DNA of 28,839 bases from Chloroflexota bacterium (GCA_003520455.1 DOUV01000437.1:1-28839); one strand, 5' to 3'. Shown: positions 7,652 to 16,238, numbered from the stretch's first letter. The notes: generated by a model from the sequence alone, not told the origin. Numbers and translations: made by a program.

Positions 7652-8281
7652 CTACGCCCGCACGTAGCCCACACCGACGGCACCGGGGCCAGCATGCGCG
7701 CTCAGTGCAGGGCCAGCCAGGGTAACGATGAGTGGCGCCGGTGTGTAGGGTTGGATCATGCCGGCGAGAATCGCGGCCTGCTCCGGGGCTCGGGCGTGTA
7801 CCACGCCGAGGCCGTGCAGGGGAGCGTCCGCTGCGACGCGGTTGCGAAGCCAGGCCAGGGCTCGCGATCGGGTGCGGACCCGCCCGGCGAGCTCGATGCG
7901 GTTGTTCGCGACGACCACAATCGGCTTGATATCCAACAGACCGGCCAGCATTTCGGTGACCCTGTTGGCACGTCCACCGCGCCGGAGGTACTCGAGCGTA
8001 TCGAGCATAGCGTACAGGGCTGCTTGTGAGCGAAGACGCTCGCCGAGAGCCACCAACTCATCCAGGGTGGCGCCGCGCCGGCCTGCGCGAGCGACGAGAA
8101 TCACGATCCAGCCCAGTGCCAGGGAGGTGGTTTCACTGTCAAGGACTGTGACGGGCAGGGGCGCCGCCTCGGCAGCCAGGCGCGCTGCGTTGCAGGTGCC
8201 GCTGAGCTCGCTGGCGACGTGGATGCTGAGGGCTGTGGCGGCGCCACGGGCGTGGGCGTTCTGGTACACCGCGTCAGGACA
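7652..8281 (-). pseudogene. DegV-family protein, C-terminal part only
   Basis: DegV proteins bind fatty acids and, with FakA, feed exogenous fatty acids into phospholipids. Homology is visible from about position 8281 to the stop: RGAATALSIHVASELSGTC, the following LDSETTSLALG segment, LDTLEYLRRGGRANR and LLDIKPIVVV are all typical DegV stretches. The N-terminal ITDSTADLP strand-loop and first subdomain are missing. The reading frame remains open to 8497, but that extension is unrelated sequence running through a hairpin repeat (8437-8476), and there is no plausible start at the homology boundary. It reads as a 5'-truncated gene lying downstream of pckA. A second degV remnant, with the N-terminal part only, lies at 22733-23052. 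Confidence 0.75.
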
Positions 8282-8436
8282 CCGACTGCGGTGGGGTGGG
8301 CTGTTGCTCCGATCATTCCTCACTTCCCATGGCCGTAAGGGTCCCCCTCTCTCAACAACGATCTGAGCTGCAGCGTAGACGAAGTGCCCTCTCCGTTCGC
8401 CACCAATGCCAACAGCGCGGGACAGCGTGGTTGTTT

Positions 8437-8476
8437 CGCGGTGAAGCGCGGCGCAGTCGCGCCGCGCTTCACCGCG
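8437..8476. repeat. Long hairpin, 18-bp perfect stem
   Basis: Positions 8437-8454 pair perfectly with 8459-8476 around a 4-nt loop. It lies 21 bp downstream of the pckA stop on the minus strand, so besides being a dispersed palindrome it could end pckA transcripts; there is no T tract. Confidence 0.8.
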
Positions 8477-8497
8477 GGTCTTCGATGCGCATGCCAC

Positions 8498-10111
8498 TCA
8501 CACTGGCGCAGGCGTTGGCCCCGCGGTTATCACCTCATCCGGGACCCGCTCCTCGAACTGTTTAAAATTATCCGCAAACATCACCGCGAGTGTGCGGGCC
8601 TGCGCATCATATGCCGCGGGATCGTCCCAGGTATTGCATGGGATCAGGACATCGGCCGGGACGCCGGGGCATGTCGTCGGCACCTGCACGCCGAAGACCG
8701 GATCAACGATGTATTCGACATTTTCCAACTCGCCGTTGAGGGCCGCACTGACCATCGCCCGCGTATAGGCAATCTTCATCCGGCTGCCGACACCGTAAGG
8801 GCCGCCGGTCCATCCCGTATTGATGAGCCAACAGGTAACGTTGTGTTCGGTGATCTTCTTTCCCAACAGTGAAGCATATACGCTCGGTCGTTGGGCCATA
8901 AACGGCGCTCCGAAGCAGGCGCTGAAGGTCGCCATCGGTTCGGTGACCCCCCGCTCCGTGCCGGCCACCTTGGCCGTGTAGCCCGAGAGGAAGTGATACA
9001 TCGCCTGCTCCGGCGTCAACCTCCCTATCGGCGGGAACACCCCGAAGGCGTCCGCCGTCAAGAAGATCAGGTTCTTCGGGTGATCGCCTCGACCGCTGCG
9101 GGTCGCGTTGGGGATATGCGAGATCGGGTACGCGGCCCGGGTATTCTCCGTGAGGGAGGCATCGTCCAGGTCCAGGCGCCGCGTGTTCACGTCGATGCCG
9201 ACGTTTTCCAAAATCGTCCCGTAGCGCCGGGTCGTCTGGTAGATTTCGGGCTCCGCTTCGGGCGACAGGCGGATCACCTTGGCGTAACAGCCGCCCTCGA
9301 AGTTGAAGATACCGTTGCTGCTCCAGCCGTGCTCGTCGTCGCCAATCAGCGTTCGGGAGGCGTCGGCGGAGAGCGTCGTCTTGCCGGTGCCACTCAGCCC
9401 GAAAAAGAGCGCGACGTCGCCCTCCGGCCCGTAGTTGGCCGAGCAGTGCATGGGCATCACATCCTCGAACGGCAGGAAATAATTCATTGCTGTGAAGACC
9501 GATTTCTTGATCTCTCCGGCGTACTCGGTGCCGCCAATGAGCACCAGGCGCTCTCCGAAGTGAACCAGGATAAAGACGTCGGAGTTGGTCTTGTCGACCT
9601 CTGGAAACGCGTGGAAGCCGGGGCAATCGATCACCACGAAGTCCGGCTCGTGTGCGGCAAGCTCATCCGGGGTGGCCTGGATGAACATGTTGCGGGCGAA
9701 CAGGCTGTGCCAGGCATACTGGGTGATGATCCGCACCGGCATGCGATACTCGGGGTCGGCACCACACCAGCAGTCCTGCACGAAGACGTCTTTCCCCTGG
9801 AGGTACGAGGCCATGCGGCGACGCAATTCATCGAAGCGCTCGGGGTCAAATGGGCGGTTGACCTTGCCCCACCAAATCTTGTCGTGACTGGTTGGCTCGT
9901 CGACGATGAATTTGTCGTTGGGCGAGCGGCCGGTGAACTGGCCTGTGCGGACGACTAACGGGCCCAGGTGCGCCATAATGCCTTCTTGGCGCTTGAGCGT
10001 TTCTTCGTAGAGGGCGGGCGTCGGCAGGTTCCAGTAGACGGCCTTGAGATTCACAAGGCCTTGAGCATCGAGACCGATCTTGCTGCGGGGCCGCGGGCTG
10101 TACTCTGGCAT
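8498..10111 (-). CDS. pckA: Phosphoenolpyruvate carboxykinase (ATP)
   Basis: A 537-residue cytosolic enzyme converting oxaloacetate and ATP to PEP, CO2 and ADP at the entry of gluconeogenesis. Clear signatures: RTGQFTGRSPNDKFIVDEP near the N-terminus, the PEPCK P-loop GLSGTGKTT (about residues 238-246), the metal/ATP-binding LIGDDEHGW (255-263), FEGGCYAK, and LTADAFGVFPPI. Length matches the ATP-dependent family (about 520-540). I chose the ATG at 10111, not the in-frame GTG at 10120, because the AAAGGAG ribosome site abuts the GTG and is 8 nt from the ATG. Upstream lies a GTGACA-N8-TGTCAC inverted repeat. The next gene upstream encodes a PEP-type phosphohistidine domain, so two PEP-related genes are neighbours. 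Confidence 0.97.
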   Translation of the reverse strand: MPEYSPRPRSKIGLDAQGLVNLKAVYWNLPTPALYEETLKRQEGIMAHLGPLVVRTGQFTGRSPNDKFIVDEPTSHDKIWWGKVNRPFDPERFDELRRRMASYLQGKDVFVQDCWCGADPEYRMPVRIITQYAWHSLFARNMFIQATPDELAAHEPDFVVIDCPGFHAFPEVDKTNSDVFILVHFGERLVLIGGTEYAGEIKKSVFTAMNYFLPFEDVMPMHCSANYGPEGDVALFFGLSGTGKTTLSADASRTLIGDDEHGWSSNGIFNFEGGCYAKVIRLSPEAEPEIYQTTRRYGTILENVGIDVNTRRLDLDDASLTENTRAAYPISHIPNATRSGRGDHPKNLIFLTADAFGVFPPIGRLTPEQAMYHFLSGYTAKVAGTERGVTEPMATFSACFGAPFMAQRPSVYASLLGKKITEHNVTCWLINTGWTGGPYGVGSRMKIAYTRAMVSAALNGELENVEYIVDPVFGVQVPTTCPGVPADVLIPCNTWDDPAAYDAQARTLAVMFADNFKQFEERVPDEVITAGPTPAPV

Positions 10112-10144
10112 GGCGGACACTCCTTTCTTGATGTGAGCTTATAG

Positions 10145-10164
10145 GTGACACGCGGCTCTGTCAC
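10145..10164 (-). promoter_or_regulatory. Inverted repeat upstream of pckA
   Basis: GTGACA-N8-TGTCAC lies 34 bp upstream of the pckA start codon. The symmetry suggests a protein-binding site or a 5' leader hairpin. No promoter hexamers could be assigned with confidence. Confidence 0.35.
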
Positions 10165-10207
10165 GCGCCGCAGTTCACCCCGTAGACTGTACGGCGGAGA
10201 GCTTTTT

Positions 10208-10564
10208 CTACGTTACCGCCGCTCTCCCCTCGTAGATCATCCCCCGCGTGGCATCCAACGCCAAATCTTGCACAACGGGCAAGATGTCCAGGGTATTCTG
10301 GACTCCAGCAATGGCTGGGATGTCGTACTCGATGGCAGGAGTGGCCGCGTGGCTATTGCGGGCGCGTTCCCCGGTGATCAGGCCGGCGACGTGTTGAACG
10401 ACCGGCACGAAGGTGCGATTGGGAGCTGAGACGACCAGAATCGTGTCCGGGTCGAATTCGGCTGCCGGGGTGAGCCCCCCAGCGACGATGCGCATGCGCG
10501 GGTCGACTCGGACAATAAGCTGTTTCCTACTAATATCGAGGTAAAGGAAGCTCTCGTTGCTCAT
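10208..10564 (-). CDS. Stand-alone PEP-utilising phosphohistidine domain (pyruvate kinase C-terminal remnant)
   Basis: A 118-residue protein. The segment from TILVVSAPNRTFVPVVQHVAGLI through NSHAATPAIEYDIPAIAGVQ to LDATRGMIYEG matches the swivelling phosphohistidine domain of PEP synthase/PPDK, which is also the extra C-terminal domain of many pyruvate kinases. The His of the usual TSHAA motif is kept (NSHAA), but the preceding GG(L/M)T is replaced by ERARN. The NRTFVP lead-in is closest to pyruvate kinases. The catalytic barrel is absent. An ATG with an upstream AGGGG gives a possible stand-alone start, so it may be either a pseudogene or a free-standing domain protein. The in-frame extension up to 10684 runs into a hairpin and is not supported. 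Confidence 0.65.
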   Translation of the reverse strand: MSNESFLYLDISRKQLIVRVDPRMRIVAGGLTPAAEFDPDTILVVSAPNRTFVPVVQHVAGLITGERARNSHAATPAIEYDIPAIAGVQNTLDILPVVQDLALDATRGMIYEGRAAVT

Positions 10565-10672
10565 TGGCGAGCCCCTGCTCGCGGGCCAGCCGGGCGGTAT
10601 CGTAGGCGTACTCAAACAAGTTTGATATTTTTTCGCTCTTATTGGAATACAGTGCGCTCGGGCCGGGTCGGA

Positions 10673-10704
10673 GGTGCGACGCACTTGCCGAAGTGCGTCG
10701 CACC
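10673..10704. repeat. Hairpin repeat, 14-bp perfect stem
   Basis: GGTGCGACGCACTT (10673-10686) pairs perfectly with 10691-10704 around loop GCCG. The sequence is unrelated to the other palindromes. Confidence 0.75.
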
Positions 10705-11042
10705 AGATCTGCGCATTGCGCTTCCGCAGTCACAGGTTAATGTTGCAATACCTCACAAGAGGCGGGGGGAAATTCGTTTTTGTGGTAGAAGCTCACGGCC
10801 GTCACTGACTTTCGTCACTCCACGGGACACGCTATGTGGCCTACCCTAAGAAGGAGAGTTCCGGCGTCTGCTCTCGCGGCCTATTCCATCAAGGCTGCGC
10901 TGCTCCCGTTCTCGTCCGATTGCTCTCTCACACGGTGAGGGCAGGCGCCCGAAGAATAGCCATTGCTGGTGGAAGCGAAAGTAGGGCCAGAAGGCGGTAG
11001 CTGAGTAAGCTGCCGGTCCACCCGAAAGGAGATGCGGGAACC
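10705..11042. other. Gene-free leader region of usp
   Basis: No gene seen. It holds the putative activator site and -10 element listed separately and a likely long 5' leader for the usp gene at 11043. Confidence 0.5.
10806..10847 (+). promoter_or_regulatory. Putative Crp/Fnr-like site and -10 element
   Basis: TGACTTTCGTCACT (10806-10819) contains TGAC-N4-GTCA symmetry. A -10-like TACCCT begins exactly 36 bp after the motif start. The same 14-mer at 17041 has TACGCT at exactly 36 bp. This geometry puts the site near -42 from the predicted start, typical of class II activation. Site identity is inferred only. Confidence 0.45.
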
Positions 11043-11588
11043 ATGAGGCACAAAGTCCTGATCCCGTTGGACGGTTCGGAGTTCAGCCGGCAGATTCTGC
11101 CCCACATGCAGCGCTTCCTCGGCCCCGACGGCGCCGAGTTCCTCCTGCTGCGTGTGGCACCGCTCCCAGAAGGGCTCACGGCCCCACCGCCGCGGCCGTC
11201 GGTGATAGTGGATGAGTATGTGTTGCAGGAGTACGAGTCATCCGGTCACGTCGAGCGCGCCAGGCACCCGATTGATCTCGATCGTGTCCTGGTCAGCTCG
11301 CGGGGGAGCCTTCTGGATGAGTTGCAGGGAGATGTCTCCCGCTTGTGCGAGGCCGGTTATGTTGTCACCGCCACGGTCCGCTTCGGCGATCCGGCGGACG
11401 AAATCGTGAGCGCCGCGGGCGAGGAGGGCGCGGACCTGATCGCGATGACAACCCACGGTCGCACCGGGCTCAGGCGGCTCGTCCTCGGCAGCGTCGCCGA
11501 ACGTGTGCTCCATCGTGTTTCGGTCCCCGTCCTGCTGGTGCGCCCCTTTGAGCCGCCTGCTGGTGAGGCTGCTGTCTCGGAGAGTTGA
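11043..11588 (+). CDS. Universal stress protein, single UspA domain
   Basis: A 181-residue UspA-family protein. It begins with the typical strand KVLIPLDGSEFS and contains the nucleotide-binding loop THGRTGLRRLVLGS (137-150) followed by VAERVLHRVSVPVLLVRP. This loop corresponds to the HG-x9-GS part of the ATP-binding motif of MJ0577-type Usp proteins; the first Gly of the classic motif is Thr here. An insert of about 30 residues (roughly 45-90) is longer than in minimal UspA and is shared with the paralogue at 17589, including ERARHP. Usp proteins bind ATP/ADP and accompany starvation, hypoxia or stress survival. An AAAGGAG site lies upstream. It is followed 126 bp later by the first phosphoribosyltransferase gene. 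Confidence 0.92.
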   Translation: MRHKVLIPLDGSEFSRQILPHMQRFLGPDGAEFLLLRVAPLPEGLTAPPPRPSVIVDEYVLQEYESSGHVERARHPIDLDRVLVSSRGSLLDELQGDVSRLCEAGYVVTATVRFGDPADEIVSAAGEEGADLIAMTTHGRTGLRRLVLGSVAERVLHRVSVPVLLVRPFEPPAGEAAVSES

Positions 11589-11714
11589 GTAAATTTCCAG
11601 CGATCGGCCGCGAATGTGCGCCGGCCCGTAAGACACTGCCCGTACGCAGGGTGTAACGGTTCACCTGTGCGTCTCGTTGCTTCGCGCTCTCTCGGTTCGT
11701 GAGGGAGGTACCTG

Positions 11715-12386
11715 ATGCCGATAGTATTTCAGGATCGAACCCAAGCGGGACGGTTGTTGGCGAGGAAGCTCGCCAGGTACGCCAATCGCCAGGACGTGCT
11801 GGTACTCGGGTTGCCGCGTGGGGGCGTGCCCGTCGCCTCGGAGGTTTCCCGAGCGCTCAACGCGATCCTGGACATTGTCGTCGTGCGTAAGCTCGGAGTA
11901 CCCGGCTACGAGGAACTGGCGATGGGAGCGATCGCGACTGGCGGCACAGTCGTTCTCAACGAGGATGTGGTAAGAGGGCTCGACATCCCCGGCAGCGTGG
12001 TCGACGCAATCGCGGCAGACGAGTTAAAGGAGTTGATGCGCCGCGAGCGTGCCTACCGGGGAGATCGGCCGCTGCCCGATGTGCGCGGCCGGACGGTGAT
12101 CCTCGTTGACGATGGACTCGCGACCGGCGCAAGCATGCGGGCCGCCGTTGCCGCACTGCGCCAGCAGCAACCGGCTCAGATCGTGGTAGCCGTTCCGGTG
12201 GCCACACGCGAGGGCTGCGCGACATTGGAGGCGCACGTTGATGATCTCATCTGTGTCTCGATGCCCGAACCATTCTACGCGATTGGCCTCTGGTACGAGG
12301 ACTTCTCGCAAGTCACCGACGAAGAGGTGCGCGACCTCCTGCAACAGGCCAGACCGGAGTTCTCGACCAGCCCGGACCGCGGTTGA
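11715..12386 (+). CDS. Phosphoribosyltransferase, COG1926 type (paralogue 1)
   Basis: A 223-residue protein with a type I phosphoribosyltransferase fold. The PRPP-binding motif is VILVDDGLATGASM (128-141), and the N-terminal block LVLGLPRGGVPVASEV with VVRKLGVPGYEELAMGAIATGG is diagnostic of the COG1926 family of predicted phosphoribosyltransferases. The family's acceptor substrate is not known to me, so no reaction is assigned beyond use of PRPP. The gene follows usp on the same strand, with GGGAGGTACCTG before the ATG as ribosome site. A close paralogue is at 19815. The pairing with Usp and Hsp20 genes recalls the mycobacterial DosR regulon, which also contains such a phosphoribosyltransferase (Rv0571c). 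Confidence 0.9.
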   Translation: MPIVFQDRTQAGRLLARKLARYANRQDVLVLGLPRGGVPVASEVSRALNAILDIVVVRKLGVPGYEELAMGAIATGGTVVLNEDVVRGLDIPGSVVDAIAADELKELMRRERAYRGDRPLPDVRGRTVILVDDGLATGASMRAAVAALRQQQPAQIVVAVPVATREGCATLEAHVDDLICVSMPEPFYAIGLWYEDFSQVTDEEVRDLLQQARPEFSTSPDRG

Positions 12387-12762
12387 CTGAGTGGATCAAA
12401 CGCAACCATCGCTTCGGCACTTCACACTCGAGCCTGGCGGCTGTCATCTTCCGGAAGCGCCTTCTCCTGGGGCAATCGAGCGGCCAGCCTTTATAGAAGG
12501 AGGGCCTGCGCAATCGTGAAATAGATCAGCAAATATCCCACTCAGGGTGAAGTCCCGCCGTCGCAAAACCTGCTCTCGTTCGAACAGTGACTTTCGTCGC
12601 TTGTGGCATTGACGTTTCATTGATGCTTCAGGCAACCCCTGGCGCTACCATGAAGAGCAGGGGGTGGTCTCGCCTCTCTCCGCTTCGGCTTCGTCGCTGT
12701 TCGCATCTCACCGATCCCAGCCCCCGGCCTGGTTTTCACGAGAGCACCGAGGAGGTGGAAAC
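12387..12762. other. Intergenic region with a Crp-like site
   Basis: No gene supported. It contains a third TGACTTTCGTC motif (12588-12601). Short ORFs on the minus strand have no ribosome sites or recognisable sequence. Confidence 0.45.
12588..12601 (+). promoter_or_regulatory. Putative Crp/Fnr-like site (variant)
   Basis: TGACTTTCGTCGCT, one base different from the copies at 10806 and 17041, 162 bp upstream of the small membrane protein. No matching -10 element is seen at the 36-bp distance. Confidence 0.35.
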
Positions 12763-13206
12763 ATGTTTCTGGCACTTCTTCTCGTCACGTTTGCCATCGC
12801 GCTGATAATCTCATTTGTGGTCGTGCGACTTTTTGAACAACCGATTGCGAGCATCCTGGCCCGCATTATCCCGGAGGAGATGAGCAGTGCCTGGCTCCGC
12901 TATATCAAGTTCGCGATCTACGTGATGGGGGTATCAGGCGGGGTCAACATCTGGTACCTCGACCGCTATATTACGCCATCAGAGAGTGGGACGGCGCCCC
13001 TTGTCCTCAACACGAATCGCTGGATCCTGGAAATCTATAGAACAGCGCTCCAAAGCCTACAGAGTATCGCCGGGACGCTGTTGGTCTTCTTCCTCTTCGC
13101 CCTCATCGCCTACGTCATTGTACGGGCCTTCGAGCTGAGAAAGCCGGGTCAGGCTGAGCGAGAACGAGAGCGCACGACCGACGGCGCGCGGCAAGAAACC
13201 GTTTGA
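12763..13206 (+). CDS. Small membrane protein of unknown function
   Basis: A 147-residue protein starting at the ATG preceded by GGAGGTGG at optimal distance; the longer in-frame ORF from 12664 is not supported. Three hydrophobic segments are visible: about residues 1-23 (FLALLLVTFAIALIISFVVV), 43-65 and 97-121 (IAGTLLVFFLFALIAYVIV). A hydrophilic tail rich in Arg/Glu follows. The stretch before the second segment contains PEEMSSAWLRYIKFAIYVMGVSGG. I do not recognise the family. It lies inside the stress block, downstream of a putative activator site. Coding quality and the ribosome site make it a likely real gene. Confidence 0.75.
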   Translation: MFLALLLVTFAIALIISFVVVRLFEQPIASILARIIPEEMSSAWLRYIKFAIYVMGVSGGVNIWYLDRYITPSESGTAPLVLNTNRWILEIYRTALQSLQSIAGTLLVFFLFALIAYVIVRAFELRKPGQAERERERTTDGARQETV

Positions 13207-13334
13207 GTGCGTGTGAGGCTTCCCTGCTCTGTTCCCATGAGGGAAGGGCTCTTCACCAGCACCACGCCGCCTGCCGCGCCTTCACTGAGCCCTTCCTGGC
13301 GCACCGGGCCGGATGGTGGCGCGTTGGAGACAGA

Positions 13335-14291
13335 TCAGTGTCCTGAGTATTCCCGCGCCGCCTCCTCGGCCTGGGTGGGCTTGATCTCCTCCGGTAAGAG
13401 ATCTTGAACGATCAGGAGCAGAGTAGTGCCATAGGCGATGAAACTGGTGGTGACGCTCCCAAATGGCCACCTGGTCTGGCCAGAGTAGCCATGAGCAGCC
13501 AGTACTACGAGGTCCACGTGCTCTTCTTCGGCAACCGTATGGAGTGTTGCCGCGACGTCGTTATTGATGAGCAATCGGGTCTCAAAATCAGTAGGGAAGG
13601 AAGACCGAAGGTGCCGGAAGTACTCTACCGCTTCTTGCCGGTTGCGCTCTGTGATTCGATCGGCCAGTTCGTTATCTTCCGCTGAAGGTGGGACTCGGCG
13701 AGCCATCTCTGGACGCGGGATAACGTGCGTCAACAAGAGCTGGCATTCATGGAAGTTCGTCAGCATCGTAGCCAGCGGCAAGATGCACTCGGCGCGCTTG
13801 GAGCCATCGAGTGGAACGAGGAGCCGCTGGTACCGTAAGCCGGTGAGCTCAAGAGGTGCGGGCTGGTAGGCCCGCACGATCATCGTCGCGACGTGGGCGC
13901 GGTAGATGATTTTCTGAACAACACTACTGACGTTCCAGCGGCTCAAGCCACTCGCACCGTGACTGCTCAGGATGACGAGATCGACGCCAGAATCGCGCAC
14001 GAATTGGATAACGGACTCGGCTGGCTGACCCTCCAGAACCACGCACTCAGTTGGTACGTCGATCTCTCCCAGGCGAGCGGCCAGTCTCTCCAGGTATGCT
14101 TGCGCTTCGGTCTTACAAATCTCCCAATCCAGCGGGTCAACCGCCGGGATACGGCCGGCGGTATGGGCGCACTCACACACGCGGAGGAGTGTCACCCGCG
14201 CCCGGCATGCCTCAGCCATCGCTACTACATGAGGCAAGACGCACTCGGCGAGAGTAGACCCATCCAACGGGGCAAGAATATGCTTGAACAT
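13335..14291 (-). CDS. Tandem UspA-domain universal stress protein
   Basis: A 318-residue protein with two UspA domains (about 1-150 and 160-310). The start at 14291 is chosen because AAAGGAG precedes MFKHILAPLDGS by 6 nt; the longer frame begins inside that ribosome site. Domain 2 keeps the nucleotide-binding loop (AAHGYSGQTRWPFGSV). In domain 1 the loop reads SSHGASGLSRWNVSSV, where the last Gly-Ser is Ser-Ser, so ATP binding there may be weakened. The gene is transcribed divergently from another tandem usp gene (start 14429), and the 137-bp gap must carry both promoters. The C-terminus EEIKPTQAEEAAREYSGH is a polar tail not typical of the domain. Confidence 0.9.
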   Translation of the reverse strand: MFKHILAPLDGSTLAECVLPHVVAMAEACRARVTLLRVCECAHTAGRIPAVDPLDWEICKTEAQAYLERLAARLGEIDVPTECVVLEGQPAESVIQFVRDSGVDLVILSSHGASGLSRWNVSSVVQKIIYRAHVATMIVRAYQPAPLELTGLRYQRLLVPLDGSKRAECILPLATMLTNFHECQLLLTHVIPRPEMARRVPPSAEDNELADRITERNRQEAVEYFRHLRSSFPTDFETRLLINNDVAATLHTVAEEEHVDLVVLAAHGYSGQTRWPFGSVTTSFIAYGTTLLLIVQDLLPEEIKPTQAEEAAREYSGH

Positions 14292-14428
14292 CGCCTTCTC
14301 CTTTCTGATCCGCCACACGGTTCTCGAGTCTTGTACTCACACTGCCGATCGGGCCATGACACCTGGCACTGCCGAGCTGCTCGTACTGAGCGAGAATGGA
14401 GGTGCAACAATTTCTGTAGGAGGGTGCG

Positions 14429-15370
14429 ATGTTTCGCTCAATCCTCGTCCCCCTCGATGGATCACCGTTGGCTGAACAGGTACTCCCACTCGCCCTCAGC
14501 ATCGCCAAACGGGCCGGGGCGAGATTAACATTGCTCCAGGTCGTGCCAGTACCTGGCGCCGCGCTCACACTTACGGATGCGGTGCTTTCAGCTGATGCAC
14601 AACTCGATCTCCTCCAGAGCCAGACCGACAAATATCTCCGGGACATCGCTCAGCGCTTGCTTCCGGCGAGTTCGGCTGAGCCAGATCCGATTCCAGTGGA
14701 ACGCGAAATGATCACCGGCCAGGCGGGGCTTGCCATCAGCGAGTGCGCCGCAACTCTTCCGGCCGACCTCATCGTCATGGCGACTCACGGTCGCTCCGGC
14801 CTTCACCGGTTGGCCTTGGGCAGCGTGACAGGTCAGGTCCTCCAACTGAGCCCTGCGCCGCTGATCATCGTTCGCCCTCGGCGCGTGGGGCCGGTTCGCT
14901 TCGACGAGTTACCGGCACTCGACCGCATCATGGTCACACTCGATGGCTCCGAGTTAGCCGAGCGCGTGCTCCCCGTCGCAGCCAGGCTCGGCCAACTCTT
15001 CCACAGCGAACTCTTCCTGTTCCGCGCTGCCCACATTCCCACGGTGAGCGCCATCGCCTCAGAATTACAGCCAGTGCTGCGGGCTCGTGCCGAGATTGCG
15101 GCCTGGGAATATCTTCGCACGGTGGCGGCTTCATTCAACTTGCACCGATTCGAGGTTCGAACCGTCACCGAACCAGGTACTGCCGTCGAGGCAATCCTGG
15201 CCGTGGCCGAGGAGCTTGATGTCACACTGATCGCGATGACCACCCACGGTCGAACGGGTTTCAGCCGCGTCGTCTCCGGCAGCGTGGCTGACCGGATCGT
15301 ACGCAGCAGTGCTCGTCCGGTGTTGATTGTCCGGTCGCCGTTGGAGCAGGCTCCCATCATTCGGGCCTGA
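14429..15370 (+). CDS. Tandem UspA-domain universal stress protein
   Basis: A 313-residue protein with two complete UspA domains, starting MFRSILVPLDGSPLAEQVLP and restarting near residue 167 with IMVTLDGSELAERVLP. Both loops are intact: ATHGRSGLHRLALGSV and TTHGRTGFSRVVSGSV. A strong AGGAGGG site lies 5 nt before the ATG. It is divergent from the tandem usp gene at 13335-14291. A fragment of a closely similar gene, spanning the linker and the start of domain 2, lies at 26759-26893. On its 3' side the minus strand carries the start of a broken fructose-bisphosphatase gene. Confidence 0.93.
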   Translation: MFRSILVPLDGSPLAEQVLPLALSIAKRAGARLTLLQVVPVPGAALTLTDAVLSADAQLDLLQSQTDKYLRDIAQRLLPASSAEPDPIPVEREMITGQAGLAISECAATLPADLIVMATHGRSGLHRLALGSVTGQVLQLSPAPLIIVRPRRVGPVRFDELPALDRIMVTLDGSELAERVLPVAARLGQLFHSELFLFRAAHIPTVSAIASELQPVLRARAEIAAWEYLRTVAASFNLHRFEVRTVTEPGTAVEAILAVAEELDVTLIAMTTHGRTGFSRVVSGSVADRIVRSSARPVLIVRSPLEQAPIIRA

Positions 15371-15399
15371 GGCCGAGGGACTGGCACTCTCCGCTCGGT

Positions 15400-15492
15400 A
15401 GCTTCATCGATGAGTGCCGGATGGGTCGCGTGATGCCCCACGAAGCCTCCCACATCAGCCTTGATTACACTCAGAGTCAATTCGGTTCCCAT
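15400..15492 (-). pseudogene. Fructose-1,6-bisphosphatase class V, N-terminal fragment
   Basis: About 31 codons from ATG 15492 read MGTELTLSVIKADVGGFVGH and then HATHPALIDEA, matching the start of archaeal-type (class V) FBPases with their metal-binding SVIKADVGG-GH segment. A good GGAGGAA ribosome site precedes the ATG. Homology stops at about 15400, just 30 bp from the stop of the opposing usp gene. The frame continues as the antisense of usp, so the gene has lost more than 90% of its 3' part. Confidence 0.7.
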
Positions 15493-16238
15493 ACCGATTC
15501 CTCCTTCGTTGTTCACCGCTTCTCATCGAAGGCGAAGCAAATTGAAGATCGGTGTCGCTGGCACGATGTGATGTTGGTTGGATCAGCTGGCAATTCGGCG
15601 GGGGAAGACTAGAGTACAGCGAGCCATGACGAGGCGAAACGAGCGGCGACGAGTAGAGCGAACCCCCTTGCTTTGTTCACCAACAACACTCGCGCAAAAC
15701 ACTGCGTCTAGCGCACGTAGGCGCTGCAACTGGGATCGTGAAGGGCATTACAATTATCCATCCTTATGATACAGGTCGCCGCCCAAGAATTGATCCATAT
15801 GACCTCATCAAAAGGCAGTGACAAAGAACACCTGATCGTCGGAACTCCTGGGCGACCAATGTATGGCTCTGTGATGCCCCACTGCACCGTCGCCTCCTCG
15901 TCGTCGAGGATCTCTCGATCATCTCGCTGTCCGTGAGGATCTGTTTACAACGAGCCAAGGAGCTGGTGATGTTTAGCACTACGAGGGTGCTGAGAACAGT
16001 CTAAAGTGAACATGGCAGACATCTCTTCTTGTAGAAGCGGGGGCCGTGCTTTGTCCTGGTAGTTCGGCCGCCGATTCGACACTCTGACCAGGCGAATACG
16101 TCTGGAGGCGCGTGATGTTGGAATGACGATGAATGGCCACAGCGTGTGCCTGCGCACGAAGCGTGGCGAGCATGATTTTGAGCATCGCTCTCGCCGACAA
16201 AGCAGCTGCATGCTCCAGTGCAGAGGAGGGAAGGACGC
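15493..16238. other. Long intergenic region
   Basis: I find no supported gene. A short plus-strand frame around 15716-15815 (containing GITIIHPYDTGRRPRIDPYD) looks protein-like but has no start or ribosome site, and I do not recognise it; it may be another fragment. A long minus-strand frame reaching in from the BON gene is its antisense shadow. Confidence 0.4.

Noticed and set aside
8703..9958. Other long frames opposite or within pckA
   Set aside because: They are out-of-frame or antisense readings of a gene with unmistakable PEP carboxykinase motifs.
10112..10120. GTG start of pckA at 10120
   Set aside because: The ribosome site directly abuts this GTG, leaving no spacing; the ATG three codons later is spaced correctly.
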